Assembly: GCA_963838095.1 (NCBI GenBank)
Contig: CAWIPO010000007.1
Coordinates: 1-64,000 of the forward strand
DNA: 64,000 nt
From: CAWCGU01 sp963838095
GTDB taxonomy: Bacteria; Actinomycetota; Thermoleophilia; Solirubrobacterales; 70-9
Direction of reading: 5' to 3'
In this document: positions 17,017 to 26,314 of the stretch, in pieces
How the letters are laid out: each line of letters opens with the position of its first letter
How positions within the stretch are numbered: position 1 is the stretch's first letter
Made by a program: the position numbers and the translations under genes
The notes under the pieces: model-generated
Told to the model about the DNA's origin: nothing
Database searches by the model: none
Seen by the model: the letters and a program-made list of their open reading frames with translations, nothing else

Positions 17017-17207
17017 GCGTCCGTGCGCGGTCAGCCTACTCCGGCGACGGCCCCAGGGCAACCGGCGCACCAAGCCCCCCGCGTGTGTATAACCGTTCGG
17101 CGATCGGGGGTGGCACCGCCACACCCGGGGGGCAACGAAAGCGATATCGGTGCGCGGCGTAGACGAGGCTCATCCGTCCGCGCGCCGCGGACAAGGAGGT
17201 CCGGGGA

Positions 17208-18754
17208 ATGGTTCGTGCAAAGGAGTGCATCTTGGGGTGTCTCGTGGTCCTTGCGGCGGTGCTCACGTCGCTCAGCACCGTCAGTGCGGCAAGTGCGGCG
17301 AACTCCTTCGGCTCGGACATGTTCGGCATCTCTGCCGGCGGAGCGATCCAGGGTGAGGACGCGACGACGCTGGCCCGCGACCTGGACGCGATGGAGGCCG
17401 TCGGCTCGCAGTGGATCCGGATCGACATCAGCTGGGCCCAGATCCAGGCCGGCGGTCCGAACAGCTACAACTGGAGTGCGACCGACCGCCTCGTCCAGGG
17501 CGCCACAGCGCGCGGGATGAAGGTCCTGGGCGTGATCGAGTACACCCCGAGCTGGGCGCGGCCCCCCGGCACCTCCGCCACCTTCGGCCCCGACCCAGTG
17601 ACCTACGCGACCTTTGCGTCGCAAGGCTGCCGAGCACTACGCGCCGATGGGCGTGCACGCCTACGAGATCTGGAACGAGCCCAACATCTCCGCGTTCTGG
17701 ACCCCGAAGCCGAACCCCGCCCATTACTCCCTGCTGCTGCGGGCCGCATATCCGGCGATCAAGAGCGCCGACCCGCAGGCCACCGTGCTGCTCCGGCGGC
17801 ACCGCTCCGGCGGCCACCAACGGCACCAACTACTGGCCCACCGACTGGCTCTCGGCGATCTACGACAACGGCGCCGGCGGCTACTTCGACGCGGTCTCCC
17901 ACCATCCCTACTGCTTCCCCGCGACTCCGGGCGATCCCGAGAACTGGAGCGCCTGGTATCTGATGTACGCATCGCAGGAGACGTTCACGTACCCCGAGGA
18001 CCCCTGGGGCGGTCTGCTCGACTTGATCTCCCCCCACTCCAGGTGGGGCGGCCCCAGCATGCGCTCGGTGATGCAGGCCAACGGCGACGGCGCGAAGAAG
18101 ATCTGGGGGACCGAGTTCGGAGCCCCCACCAACGGGCCGAACGGCGTCAGCGAACAAGCTCAGGCGCAGGCAATCACGAAGGCGTACGCGCTGTGGAAGA
18201 CCTACGACTGGGCCGGGCCGCTGTTCACATACCAGATGCGCGACTACGGCACCGACCCGAGCAACCGCGAGAACTTCTTCGGGCTGCTTCGGCACAACTT
18301 CTCACAGAAGCCGGCGTACGGGGCCTATCGGGCCGCCGCTGAGGGCGCCGGTGCGGGAGCTACCGACCATGCGGCAAGCAGCTCCCCCGGTCAGGAGAAC
18401 TTGAGTCGCCTCGACGGAGACCACCAGCGCCGCCCATGGACGACGGACACCACAACCACTGCGCCGCAGATATCAAAGAGTCCCCGCCGAAGCCGTGCCG
18501 GCGGAACGCCGAAGACCACGCTGCGCGCAACGGTCAACGGCGCCGCAGGAGGAATCGGACTGATCGAGGTTCAGGTCCGGCGCGATCGCGAGTGGGCCAC
18601 GTACCGCATAGCTCGAGATGAGGTGGACTCGAGCGGGACGTTCGCTGTACGGCTGGCGCTGAACCCGGGCGAGCGCTACCGAGCACGGGCCGGCTACCTG
18701 GGCTCGAAGGACGCCTCCGCGTCAGCTTCCCGCTACGTGCGCTTCACGCTTTAG
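17208..18754 (+). CDS. Secreted glycoside hydrolase (GH5/GH39-like clan A), two apparent frameshifts
   Basis: A good Shine-Dalgarno (AAGGAGGT at 17193-17200) precedes ATG 17208. A signal peptide (CLVVLAAVLTSLSTVSAASA) is followed by a TIM-barrel hydrolase: GSQWIRIDISWAQIQ, MKVLGVIEYTPSWA, the acid/base motif YEIWNEPN near 17665 and the likely nucleophile in IWGTEFGAPT near 18115. A C-terminal beta domain (TLRATVNGAAGGIGLIEVQVRR to ASRYVRFTL) probably binds carbohydrate or polymer. Frame changes near 17620 and 17795 join three frames into about 515 residues; both fit single indels. It overlaps the convergent P450 gene by 11 bp. Confidence 0.8.
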
Positions 18755-19991
18755 CTTCCACAGCACCTGGGGTGAAGCTGACCGGCAGCGAGGTGAGCGA
18801 GTTCGCCCACGTCGACTCGAGGCGCTTCAGCTCGCCCGCCCGCTCGATAACCGGCAGCCGCCGGGTCAGCTCCTCGAACAGCACCCGCAGCTCGAGCTTC
18901 GCGAGCCCGGCGCCGAGGCAGAAGTGGCGCCCTCCCCCGCCGAAGGCCTTGTGCGCGTGCTCGGCGCGGGCGATGTCGAAGCGCTGCGGGTCCTCGTAGA
19001 CGGCCTCGTCGCGGGAGGCCGACGTGTACCACATCATCACCTTGTCGCCCTCGGCGATCGCGTGGCCGTCGATCTCCGTGTCGGTGGTCGCTGTGCGGCA
19101 GAAGTAGTTGACGACCGACGTGAAGCGGAGGACCTCCTCGACCGCCTGCTCGATCAGCGCCGGGTCGTCGCGCAGGGCCTTCCACTGCTCGGGGTGCTCG
19201 AGCAGTGCCAGCATCCCGCTGGAGGCGGTGTTCCTAGTCGTGTCGTTGCCGGCGAAGACGAGGAGGCCGAAGAAGACGAGGATCTCGGTGTCGTCGAGGC
19301 GCTCGCCGTCGACCTCCGCCTCGCGCAACCGCGTCACCAGGCTCTCTCCCCCGGCCTCGGTCTGGCGCTCGATCTGCCCCTGCAGGTAGCCGGCCATCTC
19401 GACGAACGTCTGCGCCGCGGCGGCCGGCTCGGGCGAGCGCTGGGCCTCCTCGATCTGCTCGGTCCAGTCGTAGAGCTGCGGCAGGTCGTCGTCGGGAAGG
19501 CCGAGCAGCTCCGCGAGGACGCCGAGCGGGACGGGAACGGCGATATCGGCGACGAAGTCGCACGAGCCCTGCTCGATCACCGCGTCGATGACCCTGTTGA
19601 TCCGCGCCCGCACGGAGTCCTCGAACCCGCGAACGGTGTGCGGGGTGAACGCGCTCTGGAGGATCTTGCGGTACTTCGTGTGCTCGGGCGGGTCCTTGAA
19701 CAGCAGCAGGTTGCGGTTCATCTCGAGCGGGGTGACCTGGTCGGGGTTGAGGAAGATCCCGGCCCGGTACGACGAGAAGGTGTCGGTGTCGCGGCTGACG
19801 GCGGAGACGTCGGAATGCCGCGTCAGCGACCAGAAGCCGCTGCCGTCGGGGAGCTCGTTCCAGCGCACGGGATCCTCGGCGCGCATGCGCGCGAAGAGGT
19901 CGTGTGGCGGTCCGTCAGCGAACCACGCCGGGTCCATCAAGTCCACGGACGCGAGTTCGACCTGGTCGACATTTGTGGTGGTCGCGCTCAT
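18744..19991 (-). CDS. Cytochrome P450
   Basis: A soluble bacterial P450 of 415 residues. The I-helix oxygen-binding motif is AGNDTTRN, the K-helix ExxR is in EEVLRF, and the heme-thiolate loop is FGGGGRHFCLGAGLAKLEL near residue 350. LLLFKDPPEHTKYRKIL is the usual C-helix region. The pattern resembles actinobacterial P450s acting on steroids, terpenes or fatty acids, but the substrate is not decidable and no ferredoxin gene is adjacent. Its promoter region carries a strong palindrome and the mRNA seems to be nearly leaderless. Confidence 0.92.
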   Translation of the reverse strand: MSATTTNVDQVELASVDLMDPAWFADGPPHDLFARMRAEDPVRWNELPDGSGFWSLTRHSDVSAVSRDTDTFSSYRAGIFLNPDQVTPLEMNRNLLLFKDPPEHTKYRKILQSAFTPHTVRGFEDSVRARINRVIDAVIEQGSCDFVADIAVPVPLGVLAELLGLPDDDLPQLYDWTEQIEEAQRSPEPAAAAQTFVEMAGYLQGQIERQTEAGGESLVTRLREAEVDGERLDDTEILVFFGLLVFAGNDTTRNTASSGMLALLEHPEQWKALRDDPALIEQAVEEVLRFTSVVNYFCRTATTDTEIDGHAIAEGDKVMMWYTSASRDEAVYEDPQRFDIARAEHAHKAFGGGGRHFCLGAGLAKLELRVLFEELTRRLPVIERAGELKRLESTWANSLTSLPVSFTPGAVEAKA

Positions 19992-20002
19992 TCCGCTCGG
20001 AG

Positions 20003-20024
20003 TATTTAATCAGCTGATCAAATA
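20003..20024. promoter_or_regulatory. Palindromic operator in the P450 promoter
   Basis: TTTAATCAGCTGATCAAA lies in a 22-bp inverted repeat with one mismatched pair (TATTT-N-ATCAGCTGAT-N-AAATA), in otherwise GC-rich DNA. On the P450 strand it overlaps the spacer and -10 of CTGACA-N18-TTAAAT (20033 to 20004), only 12 bp before ATG 19991. A dimeric repressor, for example of TetR or GntR type, binding here would block transcription. Confidence 0.6.
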
Positions 20025-20029
20025 TTCTG

Positions 20030-20446
20030 TCAGTCGGGCAAATCGGGCGGCAGAGGCAGCTCCTGCGGCGAGACCGCTTCTTCGGCATCCCAGTCGGGAT
20101 ACGCCATCCCGTCGCGCCCGTTGTGCTCCTCGGCGCCGCCGAGCGCGAGCACGACCACTCGCCCGGGACCGCGATTTACGAGCTGCCGCCGAAGCTCGGG
20201 CCCCACCCGGATCAGCTCACCGCGCTCGAGCAGCTGCTTCTCGCCCTCGACCAGCAGCGTCAGCGTCCCTTCGAGCACCAGGTAGACCTCCTCCTGGCGC
20301 TCGTGGCGGTGGATGCGACCGCGCTGCCGGGGCGCGAGCACGATCTGGTTGAGGCCGAATGTCGTCACCCCGAGCTTGCGCCTCAGGGGAACGAAGCGCT
20401 CGTCCGCTTCATCTGCGAGCGACGTGCGCGAGGTGCCGGACTCCAT
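20030..20446 (-). CDS. Cupin-domain protein
   Basis: From ATG 20446 the 138-residue protein shows one cupin barrel: RGRIHRHERQEEVYLVLEGTLTLLVEG (motif 1 with His-His-Glu) and ELIRVGPELRRQLVNRGPGRVVVLALGG (motif 2, with the usual His replaced by Gln or Asn). Loss of a motif-2 metal ligand suggests a binding rather than catalytic role, or an alternative ligand set. It lies upstream of the P450 on the same strand and may be co-regulated, although the P450 has its own promoter. Confidence 0.75.
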   Translation of the reverse strand: MESGTSRTSLADEADERFVPLRRKLGVTTFGLNQIVLAPRQRGRIHRHERQEEVYLVLEGTLTLLVEGEKQLLERGELIRVGPELRRQLVNRGPGRVVVLALGGAEEHNGRDGMAYPDWDAEEAVSPQELPLPPDLPD

Positions 20447-20484
20447 GGCCGGAGCGTAACCGCGTTCGAGAAGTCGCCGCCTCG

Positions 20485-23400
20485 ATGCCTGTCGTAAAGT
20501 CCCGCCACGTGACAGGACGCCGTTCGTGGATACGAGGACGAGGCAAGGCTGAGGAGGCAGAACAGCCTCCGGACGTCGATTACGGCCCCCTGGAAGAGCC
20601 TGGGCCCAGCCCCGGCCGTGGGGACACGGAAGAGCGGATCGCGGTCGCGGCAACCACCGCAACCCACACCGCCGAGGCCCACGCAATGGAGGAGATACTC
20701 GCGCTCGAGGAAGACTTCGAACGCGCGCGGGAGGAGTCCGAAACCGCGCTCGTGGAGCTGGAGAAGCGGGTGCAGGAGGCGGAGCGGCGGGCCGAGGAGG
20801 CCGACGCCCGCGCTCGCGCGGCCGAACAGGGGCAGACGGACACGGAGGGATCTGCCAAGGAGGCAGCCGCCGAGTGGCTGCGAGGCCAGGTGCGACAGAT
20901 CCAGCGCGACACGCGGCGTGAAACCGAGGAAGAGCTGAGAGCGCTACGGCGCGAGTCCGACGAGCGGGTGCGCGCCGCGCGGAAGGAGTCGCGCGGCCGG
21001 CGCGGGAAGCAGGAGGAAGGTCCCGAAGCCGCCTCAGGCGAGGCGCTCGCCGAGCAGGAAACCGCGCTCTCCGCCACTCAAGCCGAGCTGGAGCGGACCC
21101 GTCAGGACATCGAGAGCCGCGAGCAGGCGCTCGCCGAGCGCGAGCGCACCCTGCTCTCCGGCGCCAGCGACCTCAGCGTCGCCGAGCTGGCCGAGGAGCG
21201 CGACTCGGCCAAGATCGAGCTCGAGCGCTCGCTCGCCCAGCTTCAGGAGGCCGAGTCACGCGCGACGGCGGCGAAGCTGGCGCAGAGCGACGCCGAGCGA
21301 CGCATGCGCGAGGAGTCGGAGCGGCGGGTTCGCGAGGAGACGGAGACGCTGCGAAGCGAGCTCGAGCAGCTGCGCGCCGACGTCGACGAGCGCGTACGCG
21401 AAACCGAGGAGCGGGTTCGCGCCGAGGCCGAGGAGCACGCCCGTGCCGAGGCCGACGAGCGCGCCCGAGTCGCCACCGAAGCCGCCCGGCGCGAGCTCGA
21501 GGAGAGGGCGCTGCAGTCCGCCGAGACCACGCGCGCCGAGATCGAGGAGCAGGCGCGGCGCGAGGTAGGTGAGTCGTCGGTGGCCGAGATCGCGCGCATC
21601 CGCGACGAATCGGCCGAGCGCACCCAGCGCGAGGTGGACGCCGTCCGCGCGGGCGCCGAGGAGCGCTTCACCGCGCAGCTTCGGTCGCTGGAGGCGGAGC
21701 TGGAGTCCGAGCGCGAGGCCCGCACGAGGCTGATCGAGACCTCCGAGAGACGGCTCCAGGAAATCGAGACTCGCGCCGTCGCCGCAAGCGAGCGGGTCGA
21801 CACCGCGGAGCAGGAGCTGAAAGGCGAGGCCGAGCGCCTGCGGAGCGAGGCGGAGGCACAGGTCAAGTCCGAGGCCGAGCGCGCGGAGAAGGAGGCGACC
21901 GAGCGGGCCGACGCCCGCGTGAAGGAGCGCGAGCAGGAGCTCGAGCAACTGAAGGCCGAAACGGAGGCCGCGCGTGCCGAAACCGAGCGCGCGCTGACCG
22001 AGGCGAAAGAGCAGGCGCGCGCCGAAGTCCAGGGGCTCGAGAGCAGGATCGGGGAGATGCAGACCGAGCATGCGAGCGCGATCGAGGCCACCAGGCTGGA
22101 GGCCGAGAAGCGCGCCGAGGGCGAGGCGTCTTCGCTCGAGGACGCGCTGAACGCGGCCCGCACGGAGCAGTCATCCGCGGTAGCCGACGCAGAGCGTCGC
22201 GTCCAGGATGCCGAGGAGAGGGCGCGGCGCACCGAGGAGGAGGCGTCGGCGACCGTAATGCAGGCGAGAAGCGCCTCGGCCGCATGGGTCCAGGAACAGG
22301 CGAAGCTGCTGCGCCGGGAAGGCGAGCGCGGCTCGAAGCAGCAGGTGCGCGAGGCCGTGCAGACGGCCGAGCAACGCGCCGCCGCCGAGACCGAGCGCCA
22401 GCTCCAGATACAGTCCGAGAAGTTGAAGCAAGAAGCCGACGCACAGCGGACCTCCGAAGTTGCCGAGGCGCGCCGGACGCTCGACCAAGAGCACCAGGCC
22501 GCCCTGCGCCATGTGCAGGAGCAGGCGCAGGCCGAACGGGCGAAGCTGGAGGACGAGCTCGCGGCACTGAGCCGCCAGCTCGAGGAGGCTCAGGCCAGCG
22601 CCGCGGGTGCCGAGCGCCGGATGATGGAGGCCGAGACACTGGCGAAAGAGCAGGCCGGCCAAGAGCAAGAGCTGCGCTTCCAGGACATCGAGGGGAGGCT
22701 GGGCGACGTCACCACGCAGGCGAGCGAGGCCGAGACTCGCGCCGCGGAGGTCTCTGTGGGAGAAGGCGAGCCCGAGATGGCGCCCGAGCCGCAGGCGGAG
22801 CCCGAGCCCGAGCCAGAACTCGAGCCGGAGCCAGAGCCTGAGCCCGAGCCCGAAGTGGAGCCGGAGGCAGAGGTGGAGCGCGAGCCCGAAGTGGAGGCAG
22901 TGGAGCCCGAGCCCGAGCTCGAGACATATGACGAGGAGAAGTGGACGCTGGAGCCGATTCTGGAGCCCGAGCCGCAGGCGGAACTCGAGCCGGAGCCGGA
23001 ACTCGAGCCCGAGCCCGAGCCCGAACCGAAACCTCCGCGCCGATCGCTGCGTTCGCGCCTGTTCCCGCCAAGCCAGAAGCAGGAACCCGAACCCGAGCCT
23101 GTGTTTGAGGCCGAGCCGGGGCCCGCGCTCGAGCCCGACCTGGGGCCGGAGCCGCCGCCCGAGCCTGTACTGGAGCCGGAACCCGAGCCGGTGTCAGAGG
23201 TGGAGCCGTTGCCGGAACCCGTGCCCGAGCCCGAACCTGAGCCCGTGCCAGAGCCGGCGCCGGAGCCGATTCCGGAGCCGATTCCCGAGCCGGTGCCGGA
23301 GCCGATTCCCGAACCGGTGCCGGAGCCGATTCCCGAACCGGTGCCGGTGCCGGAGCCGATGCCACCTCCGGTGGCAGAACCCCTGCCGGCGCCCGAGCCG

Positions 23401-23613
23401 GAGCCCGTCGCCTACGCCGAGGAAGGATTGGTCAGCCTCAACGCCGGGACCTTCGAGGAGTACCGCGCGCTCGGGATGTCGGTGACCCAGGCGAAGCGGG
23501 TGATCAAGTACCGGCAGAGGCTGGAGGGCTACACGACCGTCGAACAGCTCGATGCGGTCCCCGGCTTCCCAAAGGACTTCCTGGCCGACCTGAAGACGAA
23601 GCTGACGCCCTGA
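20485..23613 (+). CDS. Long coiled-coil protein with Pro-Glu spacer and C-terminal helix-hairpin-helix domain
   Basis: The 1,042-residue product has three parts. Residues ~65-755 are an uninterrupted charged coiled coil (Glu/Arg/Ala-rich, e.g. EELRALRRESDERVRAARKE), with no membrane segment or signal peptide. Residues ~760-975 are a Pro-Glu rod built of PEPEPEPEL and PEPIPEPVPEPIPEP-type repeats. Residues ~979-1042 form a ComEA-like helix-hairpin-helix: SLNAGTFEEYRALGMSVTQAKRVIKYRQRLEGY, then VEQLDAVPGFPKDFL. A cytoplasmic tether or DNA-linked scaffold is inferred from the architecture. The start is ATG 20485; GTG 20509, preceded by TAAAGT, is an alternative. Confidence 0.8.
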   Translation: MPVVKSRHVTGRRSWIRGRGKAEEAEQPPDVDYGPLEEPGPSPGRGDTEERIAVAATTATHTAEAHAMEEILALEEDFERAREESETALVELEKRVQEAERRAEEADARARAAEQGQTDTEGSAKEAAAEWLRGQVRQIQRDTRRETEEELRALRRESDERVRAARKESRGRRGKQEEGPEAASGEALAEQETALSATQAELERTRQDIESREQALAERERTLLSGASDLSVAELAEERDSAKIELERSLAQLQEAESRATAAKLAQSDAERRMREESERRVREETETLRSELEQLRADVDERVRETEERVRAEAEEHARAEADERARVATEAARRELEERALQSAETTRAEIEEQARREVGESSVAEIARIRDESAERTQREVDAVRAGAEERFTAQLRSLEAELESEREARTRLIETSERRLQEIETRAVAASERVDTAEQELKGEAERLRSEAEAQVKSEAERAEKEATERADARVKEREQELEQLKAETEAARAETERALTEAKEQARAEVQGLESRIGEMQTEHASAIEATRLEAEKRAEGEASSLEDALNAARTEQSSAVADAERRVQDAEERARRTEEEASATVMQARSASAAWVQEQAKLLRREGERGSKQQVREAVQTAEQRAAAETERQLQIQSEKLKQEADAQRTSEVAEARRTLDQEHQAALRHVQEQAQAERAKLEDELAALSRQLEEAQASAAGAERRMMEAETLAKEQAGQEQELRFQDIEGRLGDVTTQASEAETRAAEVSVGEGEPEMAPEPQAEPEPEPELEPEPEPEPEPEVEPEAEVEREPEVEAVEPEPELETYDEEKWTLEPILEPEPQAELEPEPELEPEPEPEPKPPRRSLRSRLFPPSQKQEPEPEPVFEAEPGPALEPDLGPEPPPEPVLEPEPEPVSEVEPLPEPVPEPEPEPVPEPAPEPIPEPIPEPVPEPIPEPVPEPIPEPVPVPEPMPPPVAEPLPAPEPEPVAYAEEGLVSLNAGTFEEYRALGMSVTQAKRVIKYRQRLEGYTTVEQLDAVPGFPKDFLADLKTKLTP

Positions 23614-24621
23614 TCAAAGCGCCGGCCAGTGCCGGCGAACGTATTCCAGGTAGGGAGCGGCCGGGTGGGCTGCCACAGGCGCCGCTTCCGCATCCCCCGA
23701 AAGCGCCTCGAGCGTGGCCACGACAGACCCCGCGAGCGCGTCCAGGTCGTAGCCACCCTCGAGGCAAATCAGCAGCGGCGCGCCCACAGCGGCGGCCGCG
23801 GCGATCACGCTCGACGCCATCCGCCCGAATGCGGCCTCGTCGAGCATGCATTCGGCGAGCGGGTCGGCGCGGTGGGCGTCGTAGCCGGCCGAGATCGCGA
23901 CGAGGCCCGGCTCCACATCGGCGATCAGCGGCACCACCACGTGCTGAACGAGGGCTTCGAACAGCTCCGGGCCGCTGCCCGGCGGCACCGGCATGTTCAC
24001 CGTCCACCCCTCTCCCTCCCCGCTCCCGACCTCGCCTGCCGAGCCCGTTCCCGGATAGAGCGGGCTCTGGTGGATGCTCGCGTACAGGACCTCACCGGAG
24101 GCATCAAATGTCTCCGCGGTCCCGTTGCCGTGATGGACGTCCCAGTCGAGCACCAGCACCCGCCCCACTCCCAGCTCGGCGAGCGCATGGCTGGCTGCGA
24201 CGGCGACGTTGTTGAACAGGCAGAAGCCCATCGCCCGCGCTCGCTCGGCGTGGTGGCCCGGCGGGCGCATCCCGCAAAAGCCGAAGTCGTAGTGGCCCTC
24301 GACCAGCTGCTCGGCGGCCCAGACCGCCCCACCGGCCGCGTGCAGGGCGGCGTCATAGCTCTGCTCGGACGCGACGGTGTCCATGTCGATCATCCCGCCG
24401 CCCCGTGAGCTGAGCTCGGCAATCGAGAGCACGTGCTCGGGGGTGTGGACCCTCAGCAGCTGCTCGCGTTCCGCGGCCGGTGCTTCGGCGCGCTCGATTC
24501 CGAGCCAATCGCGCTCGCCGAGCGCAGCCTCGATCGCGCGGATGCGGGCCGGGTTCTCGGGATGGGAGCCGGTCTCGTGCCGGAGCGAGAGCGGGTGATG
24601 GACGTATACGCCTCTCGCCAC
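23614..24621 (-). CDS. Histone-deacetylase-family amidohydrolase
   Basis: A zinc-dependent class II-like deacetylase of the HDAC/AcuC/acetylpolyamine-amidohydrolase superfamily, 335 residues. Motifs in order are RHETGSHPENPARIRAIE, FGFCGMRPPGHHAERARAMGFCLFNNVAVAA, the metal-binding VLDWDVHHGNGTAE, SIHQSPLYPGTG, AISAGYDAHRADPLA and the closing LEGGYDLDAL. All catalytic His/Asp residues are present. Substrate may be an acetyl-lysine protein or an acetylated amine. GTG 24621 is chosen because homology begins directly after it (VARGVYVHHPLS). It is divergent from nadB with a 19-bp gap and convergent with the coiled-coil gene with no gap. Confidence 0.9.
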   Translation of the reverse strand: MARGVYVHHPLSLRHETGSHPENPARIRAIEAALGERDWLGIERAEAPAAEREQLLRVHTPEHVLSIAELSSRGGGMIDMDTVASEQSYDAALHAAGGAVWAAEQLVEGHYDFGFCGMRPPGHHAERARAMGFCLFNNVAVAASHALAELGVGRVLVLDWDVHHGNGTAETFDASGEVLYASIHQSPLYPGTGSAGEVGSGEGEGWTVNMPVPPGSGPELFEALVQHVVVPLIADVEPGLVAISAGYDAHRADPLAECMLDEAAFGRMASSVIAAAAAVGAPLLICLEGGYDLDALAGSVVATLEALSGDAEAAPVAAHPAAPYLEYVRRHWPAL

Positions 24622-24640
24622 GCAGGTACGGTAACGGCGC

Positions 24641-26092
24641 TTGTCAATTGAGGGCAGAAGAACGGCCGATGTGGCAGTCGTCGGCGCCGGGGCGGCCGGG
24701 CTGCATGTGGCGCTCGACGCGGCGGAGCGCGGCGGCAGGGTCTGCCTGATCTCGCGCAAGCCGCTGAGCGAGAGCTCCAGCTTCTGGGCGCAGGGCGGGC
24801 TCGCCGCCGCGCTCGCCGCGGGCGATTCTCCCGAGCGCCACGCGGTGGACACGCTGAATGCCGGGCGCGGAGCCTGCCGCTCCGAGGCGGTCGACACACT
24901 CACCCGCGAGGCCGCCGCCGCCGTGGAGGTGCTGCAGAGGCGCGGCGTCGAGTTCGACAAGGGCGCGGACGGGGAACTGGAGCTGGGACTGGAAGGAGGG
25001 CACAGCGCGCGCAGAATCGTGCACTCGGGCGGGGCGGAGACCGGGCGCGCGATCACCAGCCGGCTGGCCGAGCTGGCGGACGCCGACGAGCGGATCGAGG
25101 TGCTGGAGCGCACTTCGGCGCTGTCGCTGTGGAGCGACGGCGGCGAATGTGCCGGCGTGATCACCGATTCAGGGACGGTGGAGGCGGCCGCGACCGTGCT
25201 GGCCACGGGGGGTGGCGCGGCTCTGTGGCAACGGACCACCAATCCGTGGGGAGCGATCGGGGCCGGGGCGGTGATTGCGGCCGCCGCCGGAGCCTCGCTC
25301 GCCGACCTCGAGTTCTGTCAGTTCCACCCAACCGCGCTCCACCTCCCCGGCACCGAGCACGACGGCAAGCTGATCACCGAGGCGGTGCGCGGAGAGGGGG
25401 CGGCGCTGCTCGACTCGTCCCGGCGGCGCTTCACCGACGAGCTGGCCCCGCGCGATCAGGTCACCGCGGCGATTCTCGACCAGATGGACGCCGACGACAG
25501 CGAGCACGCGTGGCTGGACATGCGGGAGCTGCCTGCCGGCGCCTTTCCCAGCGTGGTCGCCTCGGTGAAGGCGGCGGGGCTGGATCCGGCCGGGGAGCTG
25601 ATCCCGGTCGCACCCGCGGCGCACTACCTCGTCGGCGGCATCGTCACCGACCTCGAGGGCCGCAGCAACGTCTCGCGCCTGTACGCGGTCGGCGAGTGTG
25701 CGTGCACGGGGGTCCACGGCGCCAACCGGCTGGCCTCGAACTCGCTCAGCGAGTGCTTCGTCTTCGGCTCGCGCGCGGCGGCCGCGGCGCTCGGTGAGCC
25801 GCCAATGCGGGCAGCGCTGCCGGCGACGCCCGAATGGCGATTCGATCCGCCGATCGAAGCCACTCGTGAGGCCGTCTGGCGGTTGGCAGGACCGCGCCGC
25901 GACGAGGCATCCCTTTGGCACCTGCTCGACGACCCCTATCCGCTCGCCCGCCTGATCGCCCTCGCGGCGCTGATGCGCGAGGAATCGCGCGGAACCCACC
26001 GGCGAACCGACTTCCCGCGGCAGAATTCCACCCTCGACCGGGTGCATTTTCTGCACAACGCGAAGGGAGAGACCCTCCGCGACGTCTGGTGA
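24641..26092 (+). CDS. nadB: L-aspartate oxidase
   Basis: This flavoenzyme oxidises L-aspartate to iminoaspartate, the first step of de novo NAD synthesis. The FAD-binding VAVVGAGAAGLHVALDAAE is at the N-terminus. SSSFWAQGGLAAAL, LEFCQFHPTALHLPG, EAVRGEGAALLD, PAAHYLVGGIVTDLEG and VHGANRLASNSLSE are the fumarate-reductase-type catalytic and FAD segments. The C-terminal helical domain is shorter than in E. coli (483 versus 540 residues), which is common in actinobacteria. TTG 24641 is the only start that leaves the FAD motif with a normal lead-in. nadA and nadC are not in the window. Confidence 0.93.
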   Translation: MSIEGRRTADVAVVGAGAAGLHVALDAAERGGRVCLISRKPLSESSSFWAQGGLAAALAAGDSPERHAVDTLNAGRGACRSEAVDTLTREAAAAVEVLQRRGVEFDKGADGELELGLEGGHSARRIVHSGGAETGRAITSRLAELADADERIEVLERTSALSLWSDGGECAGVITDSGTVEAAATVLATGGGAALWQRTTNPWGAIGAGAVIAAAAGASLADLEFCQFHPTALHLPGTEHDGKLITEAVRGEGAALLDSSRRRFTDELAPRDQVTAAILDQMDADDSEHAWLDMRELPAGAFPSVVASVKAAGLDPAGELIPVAPAAHYLVGGIVTDLEGRSNVSRLYAVGECACTGVHGANRLASNSLSECFVFGSRAAAAALGEPPMRAALPATPEWRFDPPIEATREAVWRLAGPRRDEASLWHLLDDPYPLARLIALAALMREESRGTHRRTDFPRQNSTLDRVHFLHNAKGETLRDVW

Positions 26093-26159
26093 GCTGGGGG
26101 AGCACCTGCCCGCTTCTCGGCTCTCGGCTGCCGGATAGCACCCTGAAACCCCCCGAAAA

Positions 26160-26175
26160 GGTGAGCTAACTCACC
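26160..26175. promoter_or_regulatory. GGTGAG-N4-CTCACC palindrome upstream of a promoter
   Basis: GGTGAGCTAACTCACC is an inverted repeat with perfect 6-bp arms. It ends five bases before the -35 box of the promoter at 26180-26208, about 47 bp ahead of the expected start of transcription. The half-site and spacing resemble CRP/FNR-family sites (GTGAG-N6-CTCAC), and the position suits an activator. The regulator is not in the window. Confidence 0.5.
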
Positions 26176-26179
26176 CATC

Positions 26180-26208
26180 TTGGGGGTGTCTTAATATCTC
26201 CTTAATAC
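26180..26208 (+). promoter_or_regulatory. Sigma70-type promoter for the zinc-knuckle gene
   Basis: TTGGGG at 26180, a spacer of exactly 17 bases and TAATAC at 26203 form a strong housekeeping promoter in a locally AT-rich patch. Transcription would start near 26215, leaving a leader of about 100 bases before ATG 26315. Confidence 0.65.
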
Positions 26209-26314
26209 TTTGCCGTTTGGGATTCATGGGGCGCTGGGATACTCGCGCCTCGCTCTCAGGGAACGGCAAGGACGGCCCGGGAGCCGACAAGGAATACAAG
26301 GAGGTAAGAGGTTC

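Noticed and set aside
22709..23365. Antisense Ala/Pro/Arg-rich frame opposite the Pro-Glu rod
   Set aside because: It is the complement of the EPEP repeat and has no independent signal.
23200..23370. Regular short DNA repeats resembling a CRISPR or minisatellite
   Set aside because: They are codons of the Pro-Glu rod (PEPIPEPVPEP) in a long continuous frame, with no spacers.
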